From Tubiluchus corallicola (Eukaryota; Priapulida; Priapulimorpha; Priapulimorphida; Tubiluchidae): 64,000 nucleotides of DNA. The number at the start of each line of letters is the position of its first letter. Position 1 is the first letter of the stretch. A program made the translations under genes and the position numbers. Under the pieces are notes generated by a model. The model saw only the letters and a list, made by a program, of their open reading frames with translations. It did not search any database and was not told the DNA's origin. Location: NCBI GenBank assembly GCA_030141605.1, contig JAQGDQ010000002.1:1160501-1224500 (forward strand), in the 5' to 3' direction. Below are positions 12,601-24,040 of the stretch, in pieces.

Positions 12601-13068
12601 TTAATATGGCAGTGGGTGTGGATACTGTGACCAAATTTCATTTAAAAAAATTAAGCTAAAACATTTTTACACTTTATTCTTGTTAAATTAGTTTGTTACA
12701 GCTTTCACCTAAAATGCCTTTATTTTTTTTGCTATCATCACAGTGCTTGATTATTATCAACACTGAAGCAACCTTACATAATATTATATAGATCATCTAG
12801 TGGTTGCAAACCCAACAAAATTGAACTTAGGTTTGAATCAAGACTTTTTGTTACAAATGCACAACATTCATAGTTGGAATTTTCAAGTTACAATCCAAGC
12901 TTGGTTCTATTTTTATAGATTCCTTTCTGTTTGGCAGCAAAAAATCCAATTCCAGTCTTGGAATGAATGTTACATTTAATTAACAATGTGTTATCTTTAT
13001 CTTATAGTGGTTGAATGATCATCATTCTTAAAAATCATTCATAAACAGCTAGTCTGACCTCAGGCAAG
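9680..13068. other. intergenic space between two divergent genes
   Basis: The PPP1R12-like gene runs left from about 9.5-9.7 kb and the NUP214-like gene runs right from 13.07 kb, so promoters for both should lie here. I recognise no TATA box, CpG island or other core promoter element. The open frame at 11135-11461 begins with TTG and has no recognisable domain. A 9-bp hairpin lies at 11422-11456. A short duplicated pyrimidine-rich phrase (gtatttccttt) occurs twice near 10890-10930. Confidence 0.5.
11422..11456. repeat. 9-bp perfect hairpin
   Basis: The arm caggtaccc (11422-11430) pairs exactly with gggtacctg (11448-11456) around 17 bases. A loosely similar phrase, with agtaccc and gggtact arms, occurs at about 12230-12245. 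The two may be ends of an old repeat, but the evidence is thin. Confidence 0.6.
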
Positions 13069-13115
13069 ATGGAAGACCCACCAGAGACACGTGATGTCAC
13101 AACTGAAGAATTTAG
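13069..13115 (+). CDS. NUP214: NUP214-like exon 1 (start codon and 15 codons)
   Basis: The ATG at 13069 has A at -3 and G at +4 (caagATGG). It opens 15 codons (MEDPPETRDVTTEEF) plus two bases, ending tttag|gtaatg. The acidic start followed by EEFRFK resembles the short acidic leader of vertebrate NUP214, which ends in a similar F-x-F phrase just before the propeller. The phase-2 end joins exon 2 exactly, making AGG (Arg16). This is preferred over the in-frame ATG at 13647, whose leading residues come from intron sequence. A 5' UTR intron is possible because acctcag just precedes the ATG. Confidence 0.85.
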
Positions 13116-16100
13116 GTAATGAAATTTATTGATAAATTTTCTTATACGAATGTGCTGCAACTTAATCTGTAACATATTTAGCTAGTAAAACAACTGTTTT
13201 TCTACAAGTCGGGATAATTTGTTATAAAAAAGAACTTTGTACCTGTTGGAAGCAAATAGTTGTGGAGCTACTCTAATTTAGATTTGTGCTACAGTAAGCA
13301 AAACTATCAGTAAACCTCATTCGATCCTCGTAGTAGGTTGGCTACCTCTAGGTATCTGATTACTGTTAATTTTCTGGTTGGAATTTTTGTTGTACTTCAG
13401 CTTTTGTAAAATTTTATTACAGAAAGAAATTTTTCATAGTCTATTTTAAGTCTTTAAGCCGATAATGCCAATAATTAAAGCATTAACGGACAGTGCATTA
13501 TTTAGTGCATTAGTAATAGACTGATATGTGCATATTTTTAGGTATACATAAAAGCTAGAAATGTATACTGGTAATAACTTGCTGAAATATTTAAGTTTAA
13601 ATTTAAAAGCTCTACTTGTTTTGTTCATGATTTTTCAAATACTATTTTGAAAATTAAGGCAAAGTGTAAATTTTTCAGGTTTAAAACAATGAGAAACTTA
13701 TGGGTGTCAGAGACACCAGTGGGCTTTACACAAACAGCCCGAAGAAACTGTCTAGTAGCATCCAGCAAGTATGGAATCACGTTTGCAGCTGGTTTTGATC
13801 GTCTGGAGGTATTTGAAACTAAACAGTTGGGAATTTTTGACAACGAAGAAGATAAAAGTGACGTCGTGGAGTATTTTAGCTTTGCCGTTCCTATGCACTC
13901 GACCCCCATTCACCTGGGACTTAATGCCAGCCAGTTAACGTTGTCTATTTGCTCCATTCATTCTAATTCTGCTATAGTGGAATTGTTTGACGTACGAGCT
14001 TTTACTAAAAAAGACAAGGTCCCATCTCCCTTTCAGGGCATTCAGCTGTCATCATTGCCGGGAGGGGAACTTCTTGATTTCAAGTGGCACCCAGAAAATA
14101 CTCAGCTTTTTGCTGCTTGTTTATCTGATGGTTCAATGCTGTTAGTGCAAGTCACCAGCAATGGTTCAAATCATAGCATCCTTCACTCGCTTCCACCAGC
14201 GAGTAGTTGCTCTGCTTTGTGTTGGAGTCCAAAGGGAAAACAGCTCGCCATAGGAAAAAATGATGGCACGTTAACTCAATTTAAACTTGATATGTCAGTT
14301 GCGAAGACGGTTCCTGCACCACCCTGCAAAAGTGTAATATCTGTAGTTGATATTTTATGGATTTCATCATTCACTTTTGTAGTCATTTTTGATCTGCCTG
14401 ATCCCGAGGAGCAACCACTGCTATTTATTGTTAAAACTTCAAAAAGTTTGCCTCCTGTTTATATCAACTATAGCGATGTTTGTTTTGGAACTGACATATT
14501 AAGGAGACACAAATATTATCTCACACATATTCCTGACTGGAATATGATCATTTGCTCCTCCACTAATGCTGTAGAAGCCTGTGTTATCAGCAAAGATTCA
14601 AATGACAACTGGATACTGTGGAATCTGGATGACACGGCTCGTGCTGCATGTCCTATAGTAAAAAATGAGGACACATTTCCCATTGGTGCTGTGATTGACT
14701 TCACCTCTGTAGTAGAAATTCCAATTGGGGAGAATAAGACACTGGCTCCTATGCCAATATTCATGATGTTGAGCACTGAAGGTAAGCTCAGTCCTTTTTA
14801 TATGATGAACTTTACCCCTGGAGCTGATAGTGTGATGAAAAAACTTGAGCCATTGCCATCATTGGAGAGCACCCAGCCTCCACCATCTGATCAAAATAAA
14901 ACAGATGTCTTCGGAAAATCTGGACTAGGACAATCACTTACAAAGCCAAGTGCATTTAAATTTAGTGAAGGTGGGCAGTTTAATTTTGGTAAGATGCCTT
15001 CAACAGGTGCAGGTGAAGGGGCAGTAACAGCAGCATTTAACTTTTCTGCAGTGACGTCTGCAGGTGTATCAGACCAAGAAAATGTTAGCATATCAAAATT
15101 CAATTTTTCTCTCACACCTACAGCACCAGCTGCATCAGTTTCACAAACTGTTTCTGTTGGCAGTGCATTTAAACCTCCAGTGTTATCGTCAAGTACAAGT
15201 AACATGACAAGTAGTTCCACAGGAACTGGCACCAGCTTGTTCACACTGCATTCAACTCTAGCTGATGGAACTGCTACTATAAGTGGCATAAGGCCAGTAG
15301 AAGGGCCTATTACTGGGTCTAACAAATTTGGTTCCAAACCTGTTGCCATGACATCCAGCCTGCAACAGCCAACATCTAGTACATCATTTGTTCAGCCGAA
15401 ACCGCAACAGTCGCCATCTGTAAGTGCATCACAAATTTCTCGTGGCAGTGTGGCTGAGCAGGCTATAGTGACATCTGATGCAAGCACATTTACTGTCAGC
15501 ATTTTTGATGAAATTAAGCATTTCGAAAATGAGCTTTCAGAGTTGAAAACTCTGGTAAATCGAATGGACGTAGATGTACCTAGCAAATCAAAACTTCTCG
15601 AATTCAAGTCTAAAACTGCTAAAGCAGAGGAATTTATGGTGGAAGCTAAACAAACAACTGCTGAGATAAACAAAGAGATTACCAACTTAAAATCAAGTTT
15701 GCTAGAGACTTTTGTTTTAGTTGAGGAGGGTAATTCACGTTGCATGAGACTCAGTGATCCACGCTTTTTACACTTATTGAAAACACGTCCTTTGGATCCA
15801 GTCAGCTTAAGGAAAATGAAAGAACTACGTAAGCTGTACCAATATTTAAATTCTGGTATAGCTGATTTGGACTATTACTTAGATCAAGAATGGGATGCTT
15901 ATCAGTCAGAGCTGAGTGAAAAGGTGCAGAAGTTGAAAGTTCCAACCATGGATATCATTTACAATGTGGTGAGCAATAATCACAATTATCTGGTCAGTCA
16001 GTCAAAAAAGATCGAAGAGTTATTGGCAGATCTAGAACGAATGAAGTTACACAACACGTCGTCTGGATGGAGTGACTATGCCATTCCCACTAGTGGTAAC

Positions 16101-19100
16101 ATTTTGAGTACAGAAGAATCTGACTTGTCGGCTTTGGCTGATGTCTTGCTAAAACAAAAGGTAACACCGGCACCAAAGGAAAGCAAAACTCTGTCACCAA
16201 ATGTGACACAGCATCTTAAAGAAGTTCTAAGAAGAAGAAAAACCACTCCTGTCAGATCTACAACACCTGCTAATTTATCTATGTCGAAAATTGTTTCCGT
16301 GGAAGCGCTTCGACGCCAAATGTATAAAGAAGGTTCGTTGTCTCTCAATAGTTCGTATGATGATTTGGATGTGAAGCCAGAAAGAACTTCTTCTGTCAGT
16401 GACAGGATTCTCTCAAATGATTCCCTAATTCAAACCCCAGCAAGAAATGTCCTGGTTGTGAACAATGCAGCTGATCAGGCAAATGAAGTGCCTCGTTCTA
16501 GATTTGTAATCCCGTCAGCTCGTGAGGGTGCCTATGATGACTCGTCACAAAAAGGTATCAGTTTAGCATATATTTAGAACTGTAATACAAGCTGTTTGAA
16601 CATTTTTTGGGGGGTTTCACATTACTTGAAGATGCACACACGTGATACACACTCATTAGAAAAAAGATGTTTTTTTACTCATTTTCAATGTTTTCGAGCA
16701 TGGGAATGAAAAAAGCGAATTATTTTTCTGTAATGTCGTAGTTTTGGATTGTGTAGGTGGCTTCGCTTGACCATTCATTTAATATATAGTCGATTTAATT
16801 CTTATTGTAACAACAGTCCTGAGGTAAATAGATACAAAGGTTTATTTGCTTCCAAAGTTGCAGCTAAAAATTGAATAAAATCATACAAAATGCAATATTA
16901 TAGTATTAAGTACTATTACAGTGTTATAATAGTGGTAAAACATGCCATAATACAATAAACCTCGATTAAAAAAATTAAATGAAAAAATAAGAGCAATTGC
17001 CAAAATCATGTTGTTACCATTTAAAAGTTTTCATGTAGGTACAGGTAGGTAAAATTTGTGATTTGTTTTATTGGTATGTTCTACCACAGTTTTCCTCTTC
17101 CTTAATCGCATTGAATGTAAATTTAAACGAACGGGTAATAAATGACAGTGTCTATCTGAAAAACATTTAAGTAAAACCATTAAAACAAGGTTATTACACC
17201 TCTCAATAAGTTTTCTTAAAATTCAAAGATTTCAGTACATCATCATAGCTGGAATACTGAGGGCCTATAATAATTTTGCAAATTCTTATACAAACATTTT
17301 CTACTTCATTGGCCAATTTAGTGCCAAAGCAGAACACTGTCGGAACACATAATTCTAAGTGGGGTCTAATGTATCCGCAACACATTTTACAGAATCCGTC
17401 AAACCACTTCCATGTCTCTTCCTAGTTCTTACCATGAACAATTTTTGGGTGGCTCTACCAATAATATAGTTTATTGTGAGTCCCATAAATGTGCATCCCA
17501 TTTTAAATTATTTTAAATGTACACACCTAGCACTTTTTTCTTGTTAACAACTAGCAAAGTGTTACTATCAATTTTTAATGGAGGCAGATCCGTTTTATTC
17601 GTTCCAAAATCAACATTGATGATTTTACATTTATTTAGATTGTTTCAATATCATTCAATCTTGAATGATTCAAGATCATTCAATATGACTCGTATTGTGA
17701 ATTGTTATACTAACAATTTTTTTCTACATTTGAAGAGATGCTCTGCGTTTGTTGCTAAACCATTTAACAAAATCAGAAACAGTACAGGACCAAGATGGAT
17801 AGCTTGAGGAACACCAGCATGCAGAACTGTAGAAACAGATAAATTGAAGTCATTTTGACTTTAGACTCGCACATAGATAGGAAAGAACAAACAACAAGCA
17901 AAGCGTCTTTGAAAATCTAGTAATGCCATCTTATCTACTACTCCTTTCTCACCAGTCGTATTTACTAAACAGTCATATAAATGTACCAAATAATGAGGTG
18001 CACCGGTTCCTTTAATATTTCCAAACTGTAAGGGATCTAAATTGTGTTTCAAATCTTGAATGAGCCACCCAGAAGCAATTTTTTCCAACAGTTTACCTAA
18101 CATAGCCGAAATTGTAATATGTCTCAAATCGTCAAGAGGCAACCTTCTATCTTTTTGGCACTGGTACCTTTATCTCTTTCTTACATTCTTGTGGAAGATG
18201 CTGCTGCTGAAGCGATGCATAAAACAGGTCACATGCAGATTCAGACAGTTCGACAGCAAATTCTGTGTACATGAAAAAGGGTATGTCATCTGGGAGTGAT
18301 GGTTTTGATGTATTAAGAGATGATAAACAATTTTTCACTAATCCTTGATTGATAATGTTGATTGTCCTATTGCTAGTAAGAAAGCCAGCAGTTTTTCTTG
18401 ATATAGAACAGGCATCGAGTTGCAAATGTTTTTTAAAAAATATATTTATGTTATTGCTGCTAGTACTTGGTCACCAATTTCTGGAAATATGTTTCAGTGG
18501 CCTGTGGATCATTGAGTTGCCACTTATATAATTGTCTGACAGCTTTGTATCAATCTGATGTATTTTTTTGTAAATTGTCCATTGCCTTGCTAAGGTATTT
18601 TTTCTTCGCTTTAGCCATTTCCACTTGTACTTTATTTCGAAAAATCTGATGTTGCTTGTTATATTTACCTCAGTGTTCCAAATCGGACCGGCATTACTTT
18701 TTAACCACCCATTTTAATCTATAGTGATTATATCGCTTACTTAATTGTTTCATAATACAATCGAGCTTATTTTCAACTAAAGACTTGATGGTGATATCTT
18801 GTCATGACTCATGAATGATTTGTGATCCACTATCCAAAAGCTCTTTTTCATTAGTGTCTGCAAAAGCCATATATGTTTTACTATATTTTTGGACTTTGGT
18901 TGCTGGGCTGCTAGATAAATAGATGACAGTCACTATTAGAAACCGATGGTAATATAGTAGGCGTGTCATAGAATTCCACTATTTGGTGGGTAACGAGTAT
19001 ACAGTCTAACACGTTATAGCTCAATGTTGATTCACGTGCTACCTGGTGCATCTTTAGGTTTCGGATGTCAGGCTGTGGTTTACATCATTGAAATTCCCAC

Positions 19101-22100
19101 ATATATTGATACTTGGTTATCTTTGTTTCACTGCATTATAGAATGAAAACAAATGTTGCACAAACAAATTTTCAAACTTGTATGAAACAAAAGGAGGAAC
19201 CAGGATAGTAAACAACAGAAAATATAATTGCCGTCAAGAATTCTTGGTAAAATTTTTGGGTTTTGCAGATGTCCACATAATTTCGATGTCAGCTGGACTG
19301 TCAGTAATTCGCAGGTTAATTCTTGTTTTTCACAGACTGCACCCCCCCCCACACTTCGTTTACGAGTCCGAGATTTGGAAAAAACTATATTCCACTATAT
19401 CTAACAAACTGCCTAAAGAATCTTGACTAAGCCATGTTTCACACACCCCAGCCAGGTCACGCTCATTTGCATAAACTGTACCTGTGGAATCATCCAATTT
19501 ATTCAGAACTGATCTAGCATTTGTCAATATTACCTGGTACTTTGGTATACTGTTTTCAAAAATTAATGGTGGCAAGCAGGCTGATAAGTGCTTCTATCTG
19601 ACATCTTAAGTATTAAAATGGGGGGGGGGGGGTGATTTGACATCTTAAGTTTTAAATTTAATTTGGGGGTGATTAAACTCTGTTATTATTGCAACATTGA
19701 TTGGAATGTTTATTTTGAAAGCTGAACATACCATTTTCAGGCAAACCGATTGGTGGTATTTAGTGTTCGAATGGCAGATGTCGTTGCTGCTTTATAGATG
19801 ACTGACAGTATTGAACTGCATCCTTTAAGCAATAGAGACATCCAATTTTTTTAGGTGCGAGTGCTTGCACCAGACGCAATGCTTGCTATTTCCTATATCG
19901 ACTGGTTAAATATACCTCACTTCCAATTTGTTCGCACCTCACGCCCAAAAAAATGAGAGTAACCAAATTTCCTGCTGGTTTATTTTTTATCTTTTTGTAA
20001 AAGTTCTTTGGCAGTGCTCCAGTGGTACTGACACCAGAGCAGCCACTCATATAATTTATTCTTAAAACACTGCATGATTTCTGCTTAGTAGCATTAACAT
20101 TTCGTTATGTACCTTTAGTCACAAAATCTATGGGTTGCATAATAAAAGTAATTGCTCTAAGCTTGAGGTACAGCTATTGTTCAATGCTGCCTTGCATATC
20201 AGGTTACTTTTGACAACATTCCAAGGAAGTTTACTGTCCATTTTTTAAAATTAATCCATTTAAAAATTGTAACTTTTTAATTTGTTTTTCAGTTGGTTTT
20301 GAATCTCAACCAACAAGTAAAAATGTTCAGACTGGTGGATCGTCACTTAGAGATAGTTTTTCCGCTCAGTCGACCACTGCAGAGAGTCCGGCTTCGTCTG
20401 TCATATTAAGTAATGTAGAAGATGCTCAACAGAGTGATGACGATGTCAAAGAAAGAGATGATTCAGTTGTGGATGAAGAAGAACTTGAAAAGATTATTGG
20501 ATCAGGACAAGTTATGAAATTTCGTCCTGAAGAATTTATGGATGGAAGAGGGAAACCAAGCTTACCCGTTGCTATTGAAACAGAAGCTAGCAGGACAGTA
20601 GAGCCTAGTAATTTGTTTAAATCATTTCCAGTATCTAGTGGGGATTCAATGGTGCCTAGTGCCTTTAGCTTTGCAACACCAAGCGCTACACAGTCATCAG
20701 TTCTCAAATCTACCAGCACTTTTTCTTTCACTCCAGCTTTTACATTTTCACCCACAGTTGGGAAATCAGTTTTTGGCCAAAGACCTTTTACTACTATAAA
20801 GGCTGATAGTGTGGTAAATCCGCAAACGATTGCTGTTTCTGTATTGGAGCCAGCACTGACTGCAGATAAGGCAACTACAAATGATAGCATCATTACAGCA
20901 TCTTCTTTGCCTTCTTTTGCCATAAAAGAAACTATTGCCATTGAAAAAGATGTCACTTCTAATGAGTCTCAAGTTGCCCTTGAAGCTATTCCAGACAGTG
21001 TGCCTCCTACTGGCCAAACGGCTGAGTCAATTCCTAGCTTAAAGAGTGCTTTTGCTGCCGGAGATACCAAACCTTTATTATTTAATGCCGAAACAGTAAC
21101 CTCCGTGCCGAGCATTGGACAAAATCCACCAAGCTCAACCATAAATGATAAACTCTCGGGTGACCTGGTGGTATCAACTGACAAATTGGAGCCTGTAGTT
21201 CAAGAACCTCTTAGTATGGTAACACTGACTGGGACTATTTTAGACAGCGGACAAGCTGTAACGTCCGTTCCAATTACAACTCAAACAACCATGCCATTGG
21301 TTCAGCAATGTACCACTTATGCAAGTTCAGTAGCTACCGATGCTCCAGTAACCACCAAAAGTGCTGTGTCACTGTCTTCATTTTCTTTCTCATTGCCTAC
21401 CACGACAACATCTGCTACTAATACTGTCACCACTGACACCATCACAAGTTCTGGCTTTTCTTTAGCAATAAACTCTAGCAAGTCAGTTTTTGGTAAGGTA
21501 GAACCAGCCACAGGTACATCACTTTTTGGGGGAAATGTTTTTGGAAGATCTGGTTTTGGTAGTCCTACTGCAACTAGCACATCCGTAAGTGCTGTCACCA
21601 TGCCTTCTTCAGTATTTGGTCTTAGCTCACAACCTACTACTGTACCTTCAGTTTTTGGCTCTGTCACATCTACATCCACTGCTCTATTTACCAGTAGCAC
21701 AAAAGCAGCACCACCACCTTATTCTGGGACTTCTGTGTTTGGTACTGGTACTCAAGCAACTACATCTGGATCTTTGCTTTTTGGTGCAACTACTCCTTCA
21801 TCTGGCGCTTCTGTTTTTGGTGGCACCACAAATACTGTGCCAGCTAGGCTAGGTTTCAGCTTTGCTCCTTCCATGGCTTCATCAAGTGGAATGATACCAA
21901 ATGCTACCACAACTAGCTCCGTGTTTGGCTTTTCTTCTTCGCTTGGTTCTTCGGGTACTTCTGTGTTTGGCAGTGGCCCATCTGGTACAAGTGCATTTGG
22001 TGGAGGAAGTCAAACTACTGTATTTGGTTCAACACCAGTATTTGGCGGAGGTGTGCAAGCTAGTACTGGTGCATTCGGTAGTGGATCAAAACAAGTGTTT

Positions 22101-22814
22101 AGTAATGCTTCACCATCATTAGTTTTTGGGCAGACAAGTTCTGCATTTGGTCAGACAACTGGTGGTCTCTCATTTGGTCAATCTGGGACTGGGTTTTTTA
22201 GTGGATTAGGAAGTCAACCTAGTAGCGAAAATGCAAACAAGAATGTTTTTGGAGGCTCTCAGGTGTTTGGGCAGAGTACTCAGGCAACTGGATTATTTGG
22301 TTCAAGTTCTAGTGTCACTACAGTCACACAGTCACAATCACCCAGCGGTTTTAGTGGATTTTCAGGTGGAGGTGGAGTCGCTCAGTCTGGTTTTGGAGGT
22401 TTGGGTGTTAGTCAGCAAAGTCCACAAAGTTCAACCCCAGGTGGTTTTGGAACTGCGCCATCCTTTGGGGCTACTCCTGCTTTCGGCAGTTCACCAAGGT
22501 TTGGACAGACACCTGCTTTTGGTAGTGTTAGCTCAGGTGGTTTTGCTAGTTATGCTAGTGGCGATAGTGGTACAACGTTTGGTAGCATTGCCAACCAGGG
22601 TAACAGCCCTACATTTGGTGGTATGGCCCAACAACCATCCTTTGGTCAGTCATCTGCATTTGGCCAGAACCCAACATTTGGACAACAGGCAAGTACTGCT
22701 TTTGGAAGTCCGTCTTTTGGAGGGGGACAGCAGACTGGGTTTGGCTCACCGTCTTCAGGATTTGGCAGTCCCAGTACCACTGCAAGTTCTTCGTTCACCC
22801 AATGGCGAACGTAG
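13069..22814 (+). CDS. NUP214: nucleoporin NUP214-like; join(13069-13115, 13679-16554, 20293-22814)
   Basis: The three exons join in frame to 5445 bases including the TAG, predicting 1814 residues; vertebrate NUP214 is about 2090. The family sits on the cytoplasmic face of the nuclear pore. Its propeller binds the mRNA-export helicase DDX19/Dbp5, its coiled coil assembles with NUP88 and NUP62, and its FG tail binds export receptors such as CRM1. Seen here, in order: beta-propeller about 17-395, Ser/Thr/Pro linker with a few FG dipeptides to about 620, coiled coil about 624-806, a basic TTPVRSTTPANLS segment after it that resembles the vertebrate protein, an acidic stretch about 1023-1040, and an FG-rich tail to the C-terminus. 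Introns are phase 2 and phase 1. Only two introns break the coding sequence, far fewer than in vertebrates. Further small exons inside intron 2 cannot be excluded. Confidence 0.93.
13116..13678 (+). other. NUP214-like intron 1
   Basis: 563 bases, GTAATG donor and a pyrimidine-rich aaatttttcag acceptor. AT-rich, with no open frame or repeat of note. Confidence 0.82.
13679..16554 (+). CDS. NUP214: NUP214-like exon 2: propeller, linker and coiled coil
   Basis: This 2876-base exon carries residues 16-974 plus one base. The propeller shows the family's best-kept blades: KYGITFAAGFDRLEVF near the start, CWSPKGKQLAIGKNDGT around residue 198, and MLSTEGKLSPFYM near 378-390. The coiled coil begins IFDEIKHFENELSELK. 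It contains the phrase LHLLKTRPLDP around residue 715, and a heptad-rich end finishing at ERMKLHN. The vertebrate protein has a close match to that RPLDP phrase. The donor is aaaag|gtatca at 16555. If splicing fails, seven more codons (GISLAYI) lead to a TAG at 16575-16577, leaving a protein without the FG tail. Confidence 0.93.
16874..16879 (+). terminator. possible intronic poly(A) signal
   Basis: A consensus aataaa lies about 300 bases after the read-through stop at 16577, inside intron 2. It could end a short transcript that lacks the FG exon. In AT-rich DNA this hexamer is common by chance. Confidence 0.25.
17190..19600 (-). mobile_element. decayed LINE (CR1/L2/Jockey-like) antisense in NUP214-like intron 2
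   Basis: Reading the minus strand 5' to 3' gives the parts of a non-LTR retrotransposon in order. The endonuclease N-terminus is at 19575-19360 (TNARSVLNKLDD, then CETWLSQD). A linker before the polymerase is at 18425-18147 (NCLSSLNTSKPSLPDDIPF). The reverse transcriptase fingers are at 18142-17861 (SAMLGKLLEKI, DPLQFGNIKGTGAPH). The GVPQ box is near 17812-17780 (GVPQAIHLGP), and the C-terminal domain is at 17385-17203 (YIRPHLELC). Frameshifts and stops separate these pieces, so it is inactive. It is one insertion, not several, because order and spacing are kept. Confidence 0.88.
20293..22814 (+). CDS. NUP214: NUP214-like exon 3: FG-repeat tail
   Basis: The exon starts after ttgtttttcag and its first two bases complete Val975. 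It encodes residues 975-1814 and stops at TAG 22812-22814. The first third is Ser/Thr-rich with an acidic run (about 1023-1040). The last 440 residues are an FG domain: I count 37 FG dipeptides in the exon, mostly in SVFG, SAFG, PSFG or PVFG settings spaced 8-20 residues apart, with Gly, Ser, Thr and Gln between. Charged residues are nearly absent there, as expected for a disordered receptor-binding tail. The open frames on other frames and the opposite strand across this exon are by-products of its low-complexity codons. Confidence 0.93.
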
Positions 22815-23410
22815 TGACCATTCATTCATAATAGCCATTTTTAACATGTTGCAGTATATTTGTTTTGAAAAGACATTTATGTAGCTAACAGTTTCTTATT
22901 TATAGTTTGACTGACATAGATCCTTTTTATTTAAAAAGTTCAAGTTTTATAAGATTTTGGTACCATTATTTTAGATGCAAAAATTAGTAAAATTATTTGA
23001 AATTGAAGGCAATCTTGTTAACAATCTATTTTTGTGGTGACCACTTAAAAGCTTTTGAGAAGATAAAATTTATAATAGTCAATCAGTTGTTTCCATTTTT
23101 GTACATGTATAATAGATGTTCTATTATAGATAAGAATTTTCTCAGTACTAGTGTCACCATTTGTAAATTTATGGAAGCTAGGGTAGCTTTAAAGTGTCAT
23201 AATTTTACGTTAGCACGTTGATTTTCTTAATTCTTTGATTGAGACAGTTTGGTATAGCTATTATACCCAGTCTTGTAGAACAAATGGTTTACAGTATACA
23301 TACTACACAATGGTTTTTGTGCAGTGTTAATACTACTGTAAGATAACAGCAATAAAAATTGTGTAATGTAAAATGACTTGAATCAATAAAATGTGGAGCA
23401 AGAAAATGAA
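22815..23410 (+). other. 3' UTR of the NUP214-like gene
   Basis: AT-rich sequence between the stop codon and the poly(A) signals. The short open frames here have no recognisable character. The transcript end is inferred, not seen. Confidence 0.6.
23351..23390 (+). terminator. tandem poly(A) signals of the NUP214-like gene
   Basis: Two aataaa hexamers, 23351-23356 and 23385-23390, lie about 540-570 bases after the stop. They are the first consensus signals that I noticed downstream. Confidence 0.55.
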
Positions 23411-24040
23411 AGCATAATGTAATCACGATATGGTTGATAATTGCCTATGTTGTACAGAGAATTTAAAAGATAACTGCTGTACCTTTGTTTTCTTCTATCT
23501 GAAATTAGAATTTAAATTTCAAAGTCTATTTTGTTAGAATAAAATTAGGCTAGTATACACAATTCTTCACAAAAAGAAAATGGAAGTGAATTGATTAGGT
23601 TTGACAAAGAGGCATTTAGCCTTTATTGGGTGGGGCATGGCAATTAGAAACGTTATTTTCAATTGGCAGTAAGTCTTGATTGTAACTATAGCTATGCTAA
23701 ATTTAACGCACTACTGTTGCGACCTGGTGGGCCTATAGTTACTCTATCTGTATCTGGAGAATGGTTTGTTCCAATATCTCAGCTGCCTGAGGTAAGTCAT
23801 GATCATGATATATATCTATGATAGATGTAGATATGCATAAATCTAGGCTTCTACAGTGTATAAGCGATCAAGGTTGGTATCCTGGTATTTTACTAAATTA
23901 TAGTTTCTACATGACAAGCTCACACAAAATGCGAATGGTCGAATCTGACTGCTTGCTATTTTACATGGTAGTGCTTATTTTTATGTTTGTGATTTTGCAT
24001 GACTCAATAAAGAATTGTATAGTATAGTTAGTTTATTATA
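23411..24040. other. spacer with one candidate exon
   Basis: AT-rich spacer between the NUP214-like gene and the first LINE remnant. The only coding-like segment is 23670-23791, listed separately. Confidence 0.5.
23670..23791 (+). CDS. candidate orphan internal exon, unknown gene
   Basis: A 122-base segment lies between a plausible acceptor (ttattttcaattggcag, ending 23669) and a strong consensus donor (ctgag|gtaagt). It is open in one frame, with balanced protein-like content including RPGGPIVTLSVSGEWFVPI. I do not recognise the protein. It lies after the NUP214-like stop and poly(A) signals, so it would belong to another gene or to an alternative transcript end. No partner exons were seen on either side. 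It may equally be a chance pairing of splice-like sites, or part of an unrecognised transposon. Confidence 0.22.

Larger units (their letters stand above)
16555..20292 (+). other. NUP214-like intron 2
   Basis: 3738 bases, GTATCA donor and ttgtttttcag acceptor, phase 1. It contains a stop in the exon 2 frame at 16575, a possible internal poly(A) signal (aataaa at 16874-16879), a decayed antisense LINE from about 17190 to 19600, and a run of 13 G near 19621. I saw no extra NUP214 exon in it. Confidence 0.82.

Noticed and set aside
20426-20956. Long minus-strand frame (176 codons) over NUP214 exon 3, and similar ones to 21700
   Set aside because: By-products of the Ser/Thr/Gly-rich coding sequence on the plus strand.
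22231-22884. 217-codon plus frame overlapping the FG tail
   Set aside because: An out-of-frame shadow rich in Leu and Val, created by FG-repeat codons; the FG frame is the conserved one.
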